The position numbers and the translations under genes were made by a program. Positions 22,354 to 34,151 of a DNA stretch of 64,000 bases are shown here, piece by piece; within the stretch, counting starts at the first letter, position 1; each line of letters opens with the position of its first letter. Below the pieces are notes generated by a model, which ran no database searches, was not told the DNA's origin, and was given only the letters and a program-made list of their open reading frames with translations. The stretch covers positions 62,253,304-62,317,303 of the forward strand of contig OZ038479.1 in the NCBI GenBank assembly GCA_964036315.1, in the 5' to 3' direction. The DNA comes from Acanthosepion esculentum. Its lineage: Eukaryota; Mollusca; Cephalopoda; Sepiida; Sepiidae.

Positions 22354-22615
22354 AAGGACATCCCTTGCCTATGCAATCTATAACATTTTTGCAGCACAAA
22401 TAGCCTATGTTTAGCTATAAATACTATAGGTATTTGCATAATGACAATGACTTTTAAAACCTGCATGCCAAGCAATGTCATTTTTAAAGTTACTTCATGA
22501 ACTGGGTTTATGTTTGAAAATGTTAAACTCATACAATTTTTCTTGACTATTCCTTCCACTTCAATAGCAACCGAAAGAAGCTCCTCAACTAAAGTGAATA
22601 ATAATTCACTGATGC
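22354..22615 (-). other. possible internal exon of unknown protein
   Basis: On the minus strand a pyrimidine-rich stretch ending in TTTTTCAATAG precedes 22615, and a consensus GTAAGT follows 22354. Between them one frame is open for about 87 codons in otherwise stop-dense DNA, and the piece is less AT-rich than its surroundings. I recognise no domain in the translation. It lies downstream, on the same strand, of the zinc-finger exon, which however has its own stop codon. This is a candidate only. Confidence 0.2.
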
Positions 22616-23017
22616 CTATTGAAAAACAGATATTTATTTACAAAAAAAAAATTATATGAAAAGAGAGAGGAATTTATCATAAAACTAAACTTGAAATTCA
22701 TGTTAAAATAAATTGATTAGTTATAAAAAATTTATGTACTGAAATGTAAAGAAATAAATTTTGTATTTTGTAATAGTTTTTATGATAAATATAAGCATTA
22801 CAGCTCAATTTGCTTTTATAAGTGTTAATATATTGGCCAACTTACATGACCCATATTCAGAATACGATTCAAAATAATCTTGTCAAACGAAGATGTAAGA
22901 CAAGTTTTGGAGCCCCTAAAGGTGGTGAGTTTATCTTGAAAATTTCTACAGACAAAGGGAAATAATAATGTCGGTCATTATAAATAGGCTTATTGTTGTG
23001 TAATCTTGGTATACGTA

Positions 23018-23018
<1 letters not shown>
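22616..23018. other. AT-rich non-coding DNA
   Basis: No gene seen between the candidate exon and the (AC)n tract. Confidence 0.5.

Positions 23019-23053
<35 letters not shown>
23019..23053. repeat. (AC)n microsatellite
   Basis: Uninterrupted AC dinucleotides; they generate a spurious Cys-Val ORF on the minus strand. Confidence 0.97.
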
Positions 23054-23055
<2 letters not shown>

Positions 23056-23344
23056 TCTTATCATTAGAATCTTAGTAATTCTCATTATTTACACTATTTA
23101 CAATGTTTGGACCGTTATCCTCATCTTTGTTACCATATTCACAAAGTTTTTCTTCTAATTTCGAACCGAACCCTTTATCACAGTATCGGTTATTTCCCTT
23201 TATTTCAACTCATTCAAGTTTTCATATTTTCTGTCTATTATTTCAATCTCATCCCACAGGGGACAGTGATCTCATTTTTCTCCCCATATATTTTATCATT
23301 AGATAAAATATATATTAAATAAAATCAGCCAAGCCTGAACTATA

Positions 23345-25069
23345 TTAGATAAAAGCAGCCAAGCCTGATTTTTTAATTTTTTTTATTTCCCTTTGTGTTA
23401 TGGCTTTACGGTGTTCCTGCAGCCTTATCTTAAGCAAGGAATCTGTTTCTGCTTTATGTTTCTTACCACATCTGCATGGGATGGCATACACACAGTTCTT
23501 AATCATGTTCTCCTCTATGGGGTGTCTTACTCGGAATAGGTGTCTGCAAAGTGTTGAATCACTTTTGAAGGTTGTCCTGATGTTATGTAGACCACAGATC
23601 TTTTGTATTTTTTCCAATAATCCCTTTCATAGGGTAGGCTGTTTTTTGAGTGTTTTAAATCTCTTGTACTCTTCTATCCCAGTTTGTCATGTACCCAGGG
23701 TAGTTTTTACATTGTAGGGTACTGCTTATACTTACCATTTTATATGTCTCTGGGTCACCACACGACTTTTGCTTGATGTTACAGGCAGTGGACGATCCCT
23801 TTCTTTAGACTCTATGGCTGGTAGGAGTTCAACTTGAGGTATTGTTAAGTGAACGTTGGCTTGCAGTATATGAATGTCTTGAAACGATGCTCTGTTCGAG
23901 ATATTAGTACATCCACCAATGCTAGTTTATTGTTATTTACTCTCTCTCCATTGTGATCTTATTGAGTTCACATGGAACTTTTCCTGGTGCAGCCAGAGTA
24001 TGAAGCCATTGTGTCGGCTTTAGCGATGTTGATTCTAATGCCATTTACTCAATGTATTCTATGTAAATGTTAGCCATTGCAGCTAAATCTTCATCTTGCC
24101 GATATATGTCTGATCCCATTCTGAAGTGTGTTGTACAGAAAGTCAGCATCTTCATCAGGTTATCTATTGGTATACTGGTATGTTCCCCTCAAAATGAGTC
24201 TGAGGCTAGTCTGTCCCTGACAACCAATAATGCCCTTGGGTCCCTTGGTGAACAAACACACCACGTCAGGCTATCTGGTTGGATTGGATGGGAGCATCTT
24301 TGATTATTTCCACAAAGTGGGCAGAGTTTCAGACATATGATTTCCTATTAATTATGTCCACAAGGAGCAACTCAGAGATGGCACACAGAGCCTTGACAAT
24401 TGGCCTGAAAGGAATAGCATCCTTGTGAATTTTGGGGACACTGTATATGTGAGGTAGCTTGCTGTAATGTTGTGACAACTGCCTTAGACAGGAAGCGGTC
24501 CTTGTCCTTGATTAGGATCTGCGATAGTTTTTCTTCTGTTTTCAATGTTGATCTTTCTTTACTGCAGTTACTATTTCTAATGAGGTCTTCCAGTTTCCCT
24601 GTATATTCTGTTTTGTCCATCACCACAGTCGCATTGCCTTTGTCAGCTTGTAGTATGATGATGATGTCATTCCTCTATAAGGTTTTAATTGTCAGCCTCT
24701 CCAGTTTTGTGATGTTTGATTTGGACGGCTTGGCTTTCTCCAGTAATCTATTTCAATTTTCATCCACCTGAGAAATGTTCAAGGCTATTTCTTCGATATG
24801 GGCAATGATGTCCAGGTATGGTATCTGTCTAATGGTGTTACAATGTTGAGACCTTTGTTCAGTACTGACTTCTCAGAGGTACTCAGCAGGTGTTGACTGA
24901 TGTTGATTACTACATTCACTGGCGGGGGGGAGGGCTTGTGTGTCACCTTCTGATCTTTCAATCTGTTCAATTTTTGTACTTGATGGTTCAAAATTCTAAT
25001 CACCTGAAGAAGGCCAGGGAATACAACTGCCGAAATGTCATGAATATGACAGCAAAGATAACAGTTCAA
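23345..25069 (-). pseudogene. Penelope-like element, RT and GIY-YIG fragments
   Basis: Minus-strand pieces appear in the order of a Penelope-like retroelement. Near 24600 is TVVMDKTEYTGKLEDLI-type sequence (ORF 24372-24626). Near 24390-24450 is LPHIYSVPKIHKDAIPFRPI, the characteristic RT block. Near 24070-24200 is a block ending AAMANIYIEYIE. At 23345-23617 come the linker DSTLCRHLFRVRHPIEE and a GIY-YIG endonuclease-like end (CVYAIPCRCGKKHKAETDSL, LKIRLQEHRKAI). In that domain Gly-Ile-Tyr is expected where VYAIPC is followed by a Tyr-x-Gly turn, and here that turn is degraded (KKHKAET). Stops and frameshifts are spread throughout. Confidence 0.82.
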
Positions 25070-25079
25070 ACATTGTAAA

Positions 25080-26740
25080 TAATTACAACATCAGAAATAT
25101 ACACATGTATATTAATTCTCCTACTGAATCTGGTATTCCTAAATTGAATACTACTGCATTATAATGGCTGGCCACTTGTATCTGAGTATGTCTGTCCAAC
25201 AGTATGGCCAGCCAATCTCTGTTGCAGATGCCTGCTCAGGTATATTTGTGTCTGCTCAGCACCCACAAACCCCACCTGTGGTTTATACTACAACTATGTT
25301 GAACAAACATTAGTTACAGCTTCTGGGAGAGAGGGCATCATCTGGCATGATCAACCGTTTGAACAAAGACAATACACTCAAACCCTCGGTCACAATGACT
25401 TATGACACATGTCCAAATAGAAAGTTAAAAAAAATTACACTAAAATAGGTCTTTCAAAAAAAAAAAAAATCACAAGCTCTACTGATGGCCAATGACAGTT
25501 CACAATAAACCTTAAACATCCCTCAATTTTAACCCTGGAATTAATCACCTTCTACAAGTATTTATTTTGAAGTTAGCTTCATTTGTATAGTCAATTGCTA
25601 TAATGAAGTAAGCACAAAATTTGTAGTTTTATGTCCTGAAGACAATGTCCGAAACAATTTTAAATCTGATTGTAAATACTTAAATTATCAAACACAAAAT
25701 AGGAAATACCATTTGGTAATTTCATGGAAAAAAAATTAACTTATATCTTTTGATAAATATAGATTAAATAAATTAAAAATATTTTCATAATTTTGGTATA
25801 TCAAGTCTAGATATTTTAGGGAACCTGATATCTTCCAGTCTATAAGATGTAATATAATGGACTAGCTGTAAAAACTGACCTTTCTATACACAACCTCTCA
25901 ACTATAATAAGAGTACATCGGATGCAGTGTATGAAGAAGATAGCTTTTATATTATATTACACTTATCAAACAAAATAACTCTTCAAATACTGAAGGACAA
26001 TTTTTGTAATTATTAGCAAAATCAGTGAGCTGGCTTGCTAAAAATTCAAGTAAAAAAAACAACAATTTTGAAATACTAAATCCATTTTTCAAATAGATTA
26101 TTTTATTTAAGAATTTCAATTTTATCAAGACAATTGATAAATTAACAAAAATATACAGAACTGAAATAACAATTTTGAATTCTGTCTTTGGACATTTTAA
26201 TTTGGTGCATATTAATGAAAAGAAAGATTAATAGAGCAGAGGTTTCTTAATTCATCCCAGTCTTTACAAAAAAAAGAAAAAATCGTCTTCATTAAAGAAG
26301 ACCAATTTATTCAAACTTGGTAGAAACCAAAAGAAGTTATACAACTTTGTAAAAATAAATTTTATTACATTTTTTTCTTCTAATAAATAAAAGAAATAAT
26401 AATGTCAATTATAAGAACCACAAAATTGAAGTAAATATTTTACAAAGCCATTATCAGCACTTTTATCTTACTACTAAACTAATATGAATGTTGGTGCTTT
26501 GGAAATATTTACATTTTCTCGCTGTTACAATTATTATTATCGGAAGAGCGGTGAAGTGATAAAACCAAATCAATGTATTAAATTTCATGGCTTACTTTTC
26601 AATTATCTCCCTTTGAACAGTACTTCAAAGTTGTGTCCCTTATATAAGCAAATGGCATTTTATTTGAAATTAAGAAAACTTATATTAATTTAGCTTCTTT
26701 AGCTTAGTCATAATTAATTTAAAAAAAAAAAAAAAAGTAG
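25080..26740. other. AT-rich non-coding DNA
   Basis: No coding sequence recognised. 25130-25420 is somewhat less AT-rich and may be a degraded repeat, but I cannot name it. A 13-A run lies near 25458-25470. Confidence 0.45.
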
Positions 26741-26749
26741 AAGAATCTT

Positions 26750-27061
26750 TTACTTTAATTGTTTTCCACGGGAATTCTTACTTCTGTGTCTGATATGTAT
26801 CAGAAGATGACGATTCAAATGATCCCTGCGAGAAAACATAGATTCACAGATGTTACAATGAAATGGCTTAATACCAGTATGACTTAGTATGTGTCGTGTC
26901 AAGTGGTCCTTTCTTGAGAAGAGGCTATCGCACCAATTACACTTGAAAGGTTTGTCTCCAGAGTGATTCAGGCGGTGACGCTGTAGGTGGCCCTTGTGCC
27001 AAAACTCAAGACCACAGATGATGCACTCGTACGGCTTTTCTTCTTTATTTCTCTTTCGCAT
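26750..27061 (-). CDS. C2H2 zinc-finger protein, three fingers (terminal exon or small gene)
   Basis: An intact 103-codon frame with three complete C2H2 fingers. They are CIICGLEFWHKGHLQRHRLNH (residues 13-33), then a finger starting CNWCDSLF, then one starting CNICESMF, each with the C-x2-C-x12-H-x3-H spacing. Linkers are variants of TGEKP (SGDKPFK and TGIKPFH). Helix residues such as RKDHLTR and RRDHLNR suggest DNA binding, so a nuclear transcription-factor role is likely by family. An in-frame TAG lies seven codons before the ATG. It is preceded by a pyrimidine stretch, so this may be the last exon of a longer gene with an acceptor after that TAG. An ATTAAA overlaps the stop region and could serve polyadenylation. 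This is the only convincing host gene in the window. Confidence 0.8.
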   Translation of the reverse strand: MRKRNKEEKPYECIICGLEFWHKGHLQRHRLNHSGDKPFKCNWCDSLFSRKDHLTRHILSHTGIKPFHCNICESMFSRRDHLNRHLLIHIRHRSKNSRGKQLK

Positions 27062-28079
27062 GTTGCTCAGGTTGCTTCTCTAATGTTTCAACCAAAAAGA
27101 ACATCAGTTATTCAAATGCGATCATTATGCATTTACAAAATGTCTAGTCTGTATTAACAACATCAGCCGCGTGCATTAAATCATCCCTACAAAATTAACT
27201 TTTTAAATTTACTCATTTATCACAGTAAACAATTGTCGTATTTTCAAAGACAGAGACAGGGTTCATCAAGTATATTAAGTAAGAGCGTTAACACAACAAC
27301 AAGAATGAAGTTATGTGATATGTAGACATCTAGGAATTAAACTTGTTTTTAGTGCATAAATAACTGAGAAATTCGTAAAAATTACGAGAATTTGAACGTT
27401 TTACTTTTCTGTTTGTTTTTTCAGGTTAGCAAAACAACCAAAAAGCACTCAATAGATAACTATTCAATAAGAAAAATTCAAGTGACTTATCTAGTTAGCT
27501 GACTCAAAAGTTTTGTATTGAATTTGATGAAAAACTCTTATCTAGTAAGCTAACTCGATAAGTCACTTGAATGTTTCTTAATTTATTGAGCATAAATAAT
27601 ACAAACATAACAGGAAATTACATAAAATTGATTAAAGTTGTTTCCCTTTTTTCTATTTTATCTGCAAGTTCAAAAATTAAAAATACAAGCAGAAACTTTG
27701 AGCAATTTACATTCAATTCAAAGAATGACATATTAGTATTTATTTGCCATTTTAATTGTCCTACCAACCAGAATAATTAACATTTTATTACAAAAATGAG
27801 TCCAGATTTATTTTTAAGATTTTTCTAAATTTAAATCTTTACTAATAGGATTTCATTCTACAAGTTAGTGTTTTTACAATAAAATGGATAACTGATTCAA
27901 GTAAACACTTCAGGATATACATATATATCTATATCATAATATATACCATGTAAATCTCAGCTTATCTGTTTTTACAATATTTACAACTTATTTAGTGGTG
28001 TGAGATTTTATTATGCAACTCAAAAGTTGGTCATCACATTGTAAACAACATATAACAGTATAGGCCTTAATATTTATTT
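27062..28079. other. AT-rich non-coding DNA with an inverted repeat
   Basis: Upstream of the zinc-finger exon. Apart from the inverted repeat at 27469-27579, nothing is recognised. Confidence 0.45.
27469..27579. repeat. inverted repeat, about 46-bp arms
   Basis: Arms 27469-27514 and 27530-27579 are reverse complements around AATTCAAGTGACTTAT (left) and ATAAGTCACTTGAAT (right). There are a few mismatches and a short indel near the 15-base loop. Confidence 0.85.
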
Positions 28080-28910
28080 CTTAATTTCAGATACAAAGAT
28101 TTCCGTGGTTCTGAAGAAATAAGCTAAAAAGAGAAACAAGACATTTGTAAATTTATTGAGTGATGAAAACATGATGTTGGAAATTGAAATAAGTTGAACA
28201 GAGATTGCAGAGCAGTATAAATGCAATTGTAAACATTGGCAAGATATAAACAAATGGAATGTTTTTAAGACATCACAAAAGAGATTTAAGATAACTTAAG
28301 TAATAAAAATGCATCAACCAGTAAGGAAATATTTGATGAAGCTGGTATTGTGAGAAAAAGATCCAGAATATTGACTAAAAAGATGAAAATCATCCTTGAA
28401 GAGAAACATGTGAGTGAAGATGTATATGAAAACTGATTTCTCAGCAGATTTTGGTGAAAGCTACATCAGATGGAGCTGATGGCTAGACTAAAGTTTCAGG
28501 CCTTCATAGAAACAATTAATGAAATGAGAAGGGATGGAGTAATATTTTCAGCCAGTATTGTAGACAGTAAAATTACAGGTCTCTCCAAAGATGAGAATAT
28601 CAAAATAATACATGTTGTATAATACATTTTGTGGGTAGTACAAATAAACAATCAAATCAAGTTAAAGAGTAGATTCATGCAACACAATGCTTTCACATTC
28701 TGAAAAGCTTGCCAAAATTGCAATGGCCTCCAGCCACACCAGTTTTTAATTCAATAGAAAACTTGTGGTGCATCTTTAAAAGAAATCTATATGGGAATCA
28801 AAAACAGTATTCAAGATCTTTGAAAAACAATAAAAACTGCTGCAAGTAATATTAAAGTTGAAACAGTAGAAAAGTTAATTAAATGAACTGGTGATGGTTT
28901 AATATTCATA
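28080..28910 (+). pseudogene. Tc1-like transposase remnant
   Basis: The clearest part is plus-strand 28700-28830. It reads LPKLQWPPATPVFNSIENLW and then CIFKRNLYGNQKQYS, matching the Tc1 C-terminal block WPPYSPDLNPIENLW with the third catalytic acidic residue. A preceding frame gives MQHNA for the QDNA block, and later NIKVETVEKLIK matches the C-terminal helix. Earlier blocks (28280-28560) are too degraded to place exactly. Stops and frameshifts are numerous. Confidence 0.7.
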
Positions 28911-29269
28911 TGTAAAATTTATTTATATATATATATATATGGGATATTGTGTTAATCAAATTTCTTATGGGTTTATTCATAAATAAATATGTTACACTAA
29001 GTTTGTTTGCATAATAAAACATGAAAACTCCAAAACAAGTTATTACGAATATTTTTAATAAATAAACTCACATTATATATTGCTCATATAAATACATCTT
29101 TCTATTTCTTATTAGTATAAAAGTTATTTTTAGTCGGCACACACATTTGAATTGCTATCCTTGATATTTGTTTATTGTATTAAACATTGAAATTAATAAC
29201 AACAAATTTGACCTTTGGATATATTTAATTTTGATCAATCATTCCAATATTATTCAATATTTATAGATA

Positions 29270-30157
29270 TACCGGGTGTAACAGAAAAACTGTCCCAATC
29301 ATGTAACAGCATAATTATCCAGCCCACAAAATGTTTAATATCTAAAACTCCACTAAGCTAATTGAGTTTATTTTTTTCCAGTTTTTTCCTATATGACATT
29401 TTGCCATCTTGACACCATCTTTCATAAGAATCACTGAAAATCCCTTGGAGTTATTCAGCTAAAAAGAGAATAAGTTAAAATCATTCTGTGTCAGATGCAC
29501 TCTTCCCCACTGAGCAATGGTGAGAGGAAAAAGATCATTCAGGCTTTCAGTAACGGTACCAACATTCATACTCTGGCTTCCATTTTCAAAGTCCATTCAA
29601 GAACCATCGAGAGAACAGTGAATAAGTTTAAAAAAGAGGGAACAGTAGCAAGGAAGACTGGATCAGGAGGTCACAACAGGAAGAAGGATCATCATTTCAA
29701 CTTCGAGCTAAAGAAATCAATTAGAAAAGATCCAATTCAATTCATAAGACGTTTGGCATGTGAAAGAGGAGTTTCACTTATGACAGTCGAAAGAGTATTG
29801 AAAAAAGACTTCACAGTGAAATTGTACACGAGGCAACTTGTTACTTCAGGACAGAAAGATAGAAGATTAGAGAGGGCAATTGGAAAATGATCCTCGAATA
29901 ATATATATATATATATTTGAACTTTATTTCAATACTTCATGAGCTTGCAATTCTTAGCTATGATTAATTAATGATGTCATTTTCATTTATGATCAATTTC
30001 ATCACGATTCTTCTGTTAAGACTTATTGCTCAAAGTAGAGTCCAATAGTGTTTTAAAAACCTCAGAGAATTCCAGTAAGATATCTTTAATCATTTCTAAG
30101 ATACAATGGTTCAGGGCTTAATCTAACAATTGGACAATTTTGCTGTTACACCTGGCA
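29270..30157 (+). mobile_element. internally deleted mariner/IS630-type transposon
   Basis: Terminal inverted repeats of about 27 bases lie at 29270 (TACCGGGTGTAACAG...) and 30131-30157. The right end, reverse-complemented, reads TGCCAGGTGTAACAG.... They match at most positions and share GGTGTAACAG exactly. Between them is one truncated transposase frame (29495-29890). The element is about 0.9 kb, too short for the 340-codon transposase of its family, so it is a deletion derivative. Confidence 0.7.
29495..29890 (+). pseudogene. N-terminal half of mariner-type transposase
   Basis: 131 codons. Residues 5-65 read like the helix-turn-helix DNA-binding region of IS630/Tc1/mariner transposases (LSNGERKKIIQAFSNGTNIH, then LASIFKVHSRTIERTVNKFK). 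Next come a GSGGHNRK hinge and a second helix-turn-helix (RRLACERGVSLMTVERVL). The frame ends before any DDE catalytic residue. The piece may retain DNA-binding ability, but it cannot catalyse transposition. Confidence 0.72.
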
Positions 30158-33100
30158 TGTTTATATGGATGTAGATTATCATTTTTATTGTTGTTATTAT
30201 GATTATTATTTTGTACAATATGTTATAATTTAATTCAGTAGTCATTTTGGTAATGTTGGGGCTTATGTTCATACAATCAAATGCAATTTGAATGCCACCA
30301 TTGTTTATTTTACATTTTTTTAACTGTGGTCATCTTGATCAAACTTACTGTCTTGATCAAACTTATTGCTATCTCGAGATAGCAATAAGTTTGTGAAAGT
30401 TTTGAATGCCAAAAATGCAAACTAAAGGAAAAACAAACTGATGAAATTTGTTATATCTAAAAAAGTATCAATCAAATTCATAATATGAAATAAACATTTG
30501 TCAACAGCTGCAGCTGAAAGGGGCCGAGAAACACCAGCAAAGACAATGGCAGAGGCAGAAGAGGGCATAGCACTGTACAGAAAAGCTGGAGTTGATCATC
30601 GGCAAAGTCACTACACTGAATAGACAGCTCCTGCAATCAATGGTGATAGCCTATCACTTTCTCGCAAACTCAGTTCTACCTCATGTGGCGTCTAGTGTAG
30701 AAATCACTGATAGCCAATGATGTACACTTTCAGATGGTAATAGTAGAATTGTCAGATCATTGTAGGTGCCACCCAGAAATGATAGCAATCCACAGCTATC
30801 ACTACCCTCATGTCTACCCAGTCTGGGATCATGTAACAGAGCAGGTCATTTACGTGGAGTCTGGAATCTTTATTGTCTTAGACACCTGGGGAGGGGGATA
30901 GGTTGCACAGGCCATACATCTACAATACAAAGTGACTTTTGATCTAATATGTAGATTGACAATATTACAGAATAATGAAATTACTACACAGATTGATCAA
31001 CAAAAAAAACTGTACGTAAAATACATATTTATGCATTTTAATTATACAGATGTAGATCCACTGATCCAGGATTTTTATACAGATGTAGATCCAGGATTTT
31101 CCAAATGGAAACATGGCAGGTACAGTCGGTTACCAACGTCATTTTTTTAGAGTTGTGAGAGGATCACTAACTATAGTCATTTTTCACTTTCGTTACAAAA
31201 CTGACGAAAATTGAAAAAAATATACCGCAAAATCAATAAATTTTAAAAAATTACAAATGAAAAATGGATGAAGAACAAAATATTGTTGTTTTTTTTTAAA
31301 ATTTAAAGTTAATTAGTTAAGATTTTTTAATAATTTTTTTTCGAGAGAGAAAACTATTTTTGTACTATCTGTATAATAAATACGAGAACGAGAAGGATTT
31401 TTATATTTTAGAATCAAAATCTCTATCAAAACGTGATGCGAAAAACGTTATCTTAGAAAAAAAAACATGTATACACATTTTTCCAGTTAACAAGCACTGA
31501 TCTGAAAAGGTGTTAAATAACTTGAAAGCTTCGGCTTGACTACCGGTTACCGGCTCTGGAGGAAGACAACGAATTGAATAAAACAGTTTTTAAAGTTAAA
31601 CGGAATTGATAAAAAAAAAAAAATAATTTAAAATTTTTAAAACACATTCAGTACGGTGGTGAAGAAGAATGAATTCATAGAAGAAAAAAACTTAAGAATA
31701 ACAACTAATTATTTAAATAAGATAATCTCGCCTATTATTGTGCTAGTAGATCTGACTAGAGAGAGTAATTCAACTTAAATTACCAATTAACGGTAGATTA
31801 AAAAAATAGTCGTTCAATTATATAGTGATCCACTTGTTCAATGTGGCCTGTGCTGTATTAATGAGATTACAATACATCACTATTTTAGTCCCTAATTCAC
31901 ATTTCACTTGTGATACAGAAATAAAAAATAAAAATAAAAAAAGATAAGCAGGGTGTATTTTAGTATTTTGGAGTCTTTTTAAACTAATTATAAAATGTTG
32001 AATATGGGTTGTAAAATTCTTATCCTTTATTTGTGAATGCCTAAGCGTTGGAAATGTAGGACTGCTAAACGATTTTTTTCTTCAGAATAAAAAAAAATAG
32101 TAAACGTTTTTTAGTCATACTTGCATTTTTTTTTAACCGAAATGACGGCTATCCACTGAGGTTGGATGGAAATAGCATTAAAAAAAGTTGTAGAAAAAAT
32201 ACATTTGCAAGAAGAAAATGTTTTTCTAATTTGATGTACAGTCAACAGAAAGCTTGGACTTAATTTATTGAAATGTTTGTACTTTTTGGTACCTTTTAGT
32301 TTTTAATTTTCAACTTTATTCATTATGTGGCAATACGTGTTTTCAATAACTTTGAAAATTATAATTATACCAAAAAATCCCAAAGATTTCAGAATATGTT
32401 CGACCTTCCAAAGATAAGAAAACTGACTTATATTGAAATTGGTAAATAAATAATTATGTCGTAACACTTACACTTCCTTCCAGATACACTGTCGTTTTTT
32501 TTTGTGGATAATTTTGTTTAATTTATTTATTTATATAATATATATATACACACTTAAACACGTGATTTGTTGCTCTAGAATAGTCGAGATAAGTGTTTTT
32601 AGCCTAGGATATTTTTTGTTGATGCGATTGCTAGAGAGAACCATACAAAAATGTCGTAGAAAGCTGACAGCACTTGGCGACGATTTAATTAACATTTACA
32701 TATTTTTCAACGGCAATCAATCAGTGACGGCGACACTAAAATTAAATGCTGCCCACGGGTCCACCAGATTTCGAATTCAAAAGATATTAATTTTCAATTT
32801 CATTCAATCATGTGTGCGTTTATTTAAAACACACACACACACACATTTTAGTGGTTGAATATTGAAAATTGAAATTTTTGAATATTCCTACTTCAGCGTA
32901 TTAAATTTTAACATTTATTTCAACCAAAATAATAATTAAAACTTTTTGTAAATTAGCCAAGCTTTTTGTTTGAGTGTGCCCAATGAATTTAATTTAAGTG
33001 AAGTGTCAGCTGGACAATTGCAAACCTTTTTAAAACGATGCCAGGAAAAGAAATATTTCACCATAATTCAGTTTTTCCTTTTCTCATGGGGGGGGGGGTC

Positions 33101-34146
33101 AGTGCTTTATTTAAAGTTTCAGTATTTGTTAATTAAATTATGACTGACAAAGCAGATGACGCTAAAAATGAATTTTCTAGAAGTTTTAATTACTGAACAA
33201 ATGAATAATTGGTTGTTAGCAAAATTGCTTCATACACCAGCTTTTAACTCTCTAGCTAGTAACTGTTAAACTCGTAGCGAGATCTTTTCATTATCAAAAG
33301 ATAAAAGAAATGGGATAAATAAATTCTGTTTCCATCAGGAACAAAATGTAGTGTTAAATCTTTTCATCAATCGAAATTTTCTTCAATATATCAGCAATTG
33401 TTTAAATTTCATACTAATTTTTCTCTGTTAGTGCAACTAAAACCAATTTCTCAATCAATCAAAGCTGACTGCAGTTGGTATCATAGAGTCAATGTGAACT
33501 TCACAATTCTTTCCTCAGCTGCATACTATGTGCTTCGCTAGGGCTACATACGGTTTTTAAATTCAGAATTGTCCTCCTAAACTGGTTGACGCCCAAGACT
33601 GAAGAGCCCAGTTGGAGGTTTAGAAGTCAGAGTTGTCCTTCTCTTAGACTGGTTGCTATCCAAGGTTATAGGACCCAGTCTATCCTGCAGGGGTGAGAAG
33701 ACAGATTCATACCTTTCCAAATGGTATTTGAACATAAAGGGCAATTTGATATTTTCCAATTCCCGGGTAGAATAATAACATAGTTTAGTGCTCAGACTGG
33801 CCAGAATATTTATTTGTATCCACATGAGAGCAAATTTGACACAAGATCAGTTTAATGTGATAGAGGCAAAAATTACTCAATCTCCCTCCTCATTTCATTT
33901 TGGGGATGACTCAAGCATCAGGGATTGGCTCTTGTACAATGGCAGAATTTCTTATTACATTTGTTGATTTATTTATTTTTATTTTTTCATATCTTACAAA
34001 GCATCAAGTTTGTGATAATATAAAACTCTAATTTATGCTTTATCATGAAAAACTTTGTTCTTGTCTCTATTTTATTGTAAGCAGATCCTTCAACAGTCCG
34101 GCAAGGACGCTTCGACAACTGAGTAAGTTTATGTAACAACAACAGT
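30158..34146. other. AT-rich non-coding DNA
   Basis: No gene recognised over 4 kb. It includes a perfect palindrome (30358-30393), a short tandem duplication of a TTATACAGATGTAGATCCA unit near 31052-31095, a small (CA)n at 32829-32845 and an 11-G run near 33087-33098. A pair of diverged tandem units of about 75 bases (CAGAATTGTCCTCC and CAGAGTTGTCCTTC) lies near 33565-33690. Confidence 0.45.
30358..30393. repeat. perfect 36-bp palindrome
   Basis: Two 18-bp arms without a loop, centred on CTCGAG (left half CAAACTTATTGCTATCTC). It is preceded by a diverged 18-bp direct copy of its left flank (CTTGATCAAACTTACTGT). Confidence 0.95.
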
Positions 34147-34151
34147 AGCAG

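Noticed and set aside
30505..30720. Possible IS3-type OrfA-like helical segment (reads near LELIIGKVTTLNRQL)
   Set aside because: Too short, interrupted by stops and without any other domain; the resemblance is to generic coiled coil.
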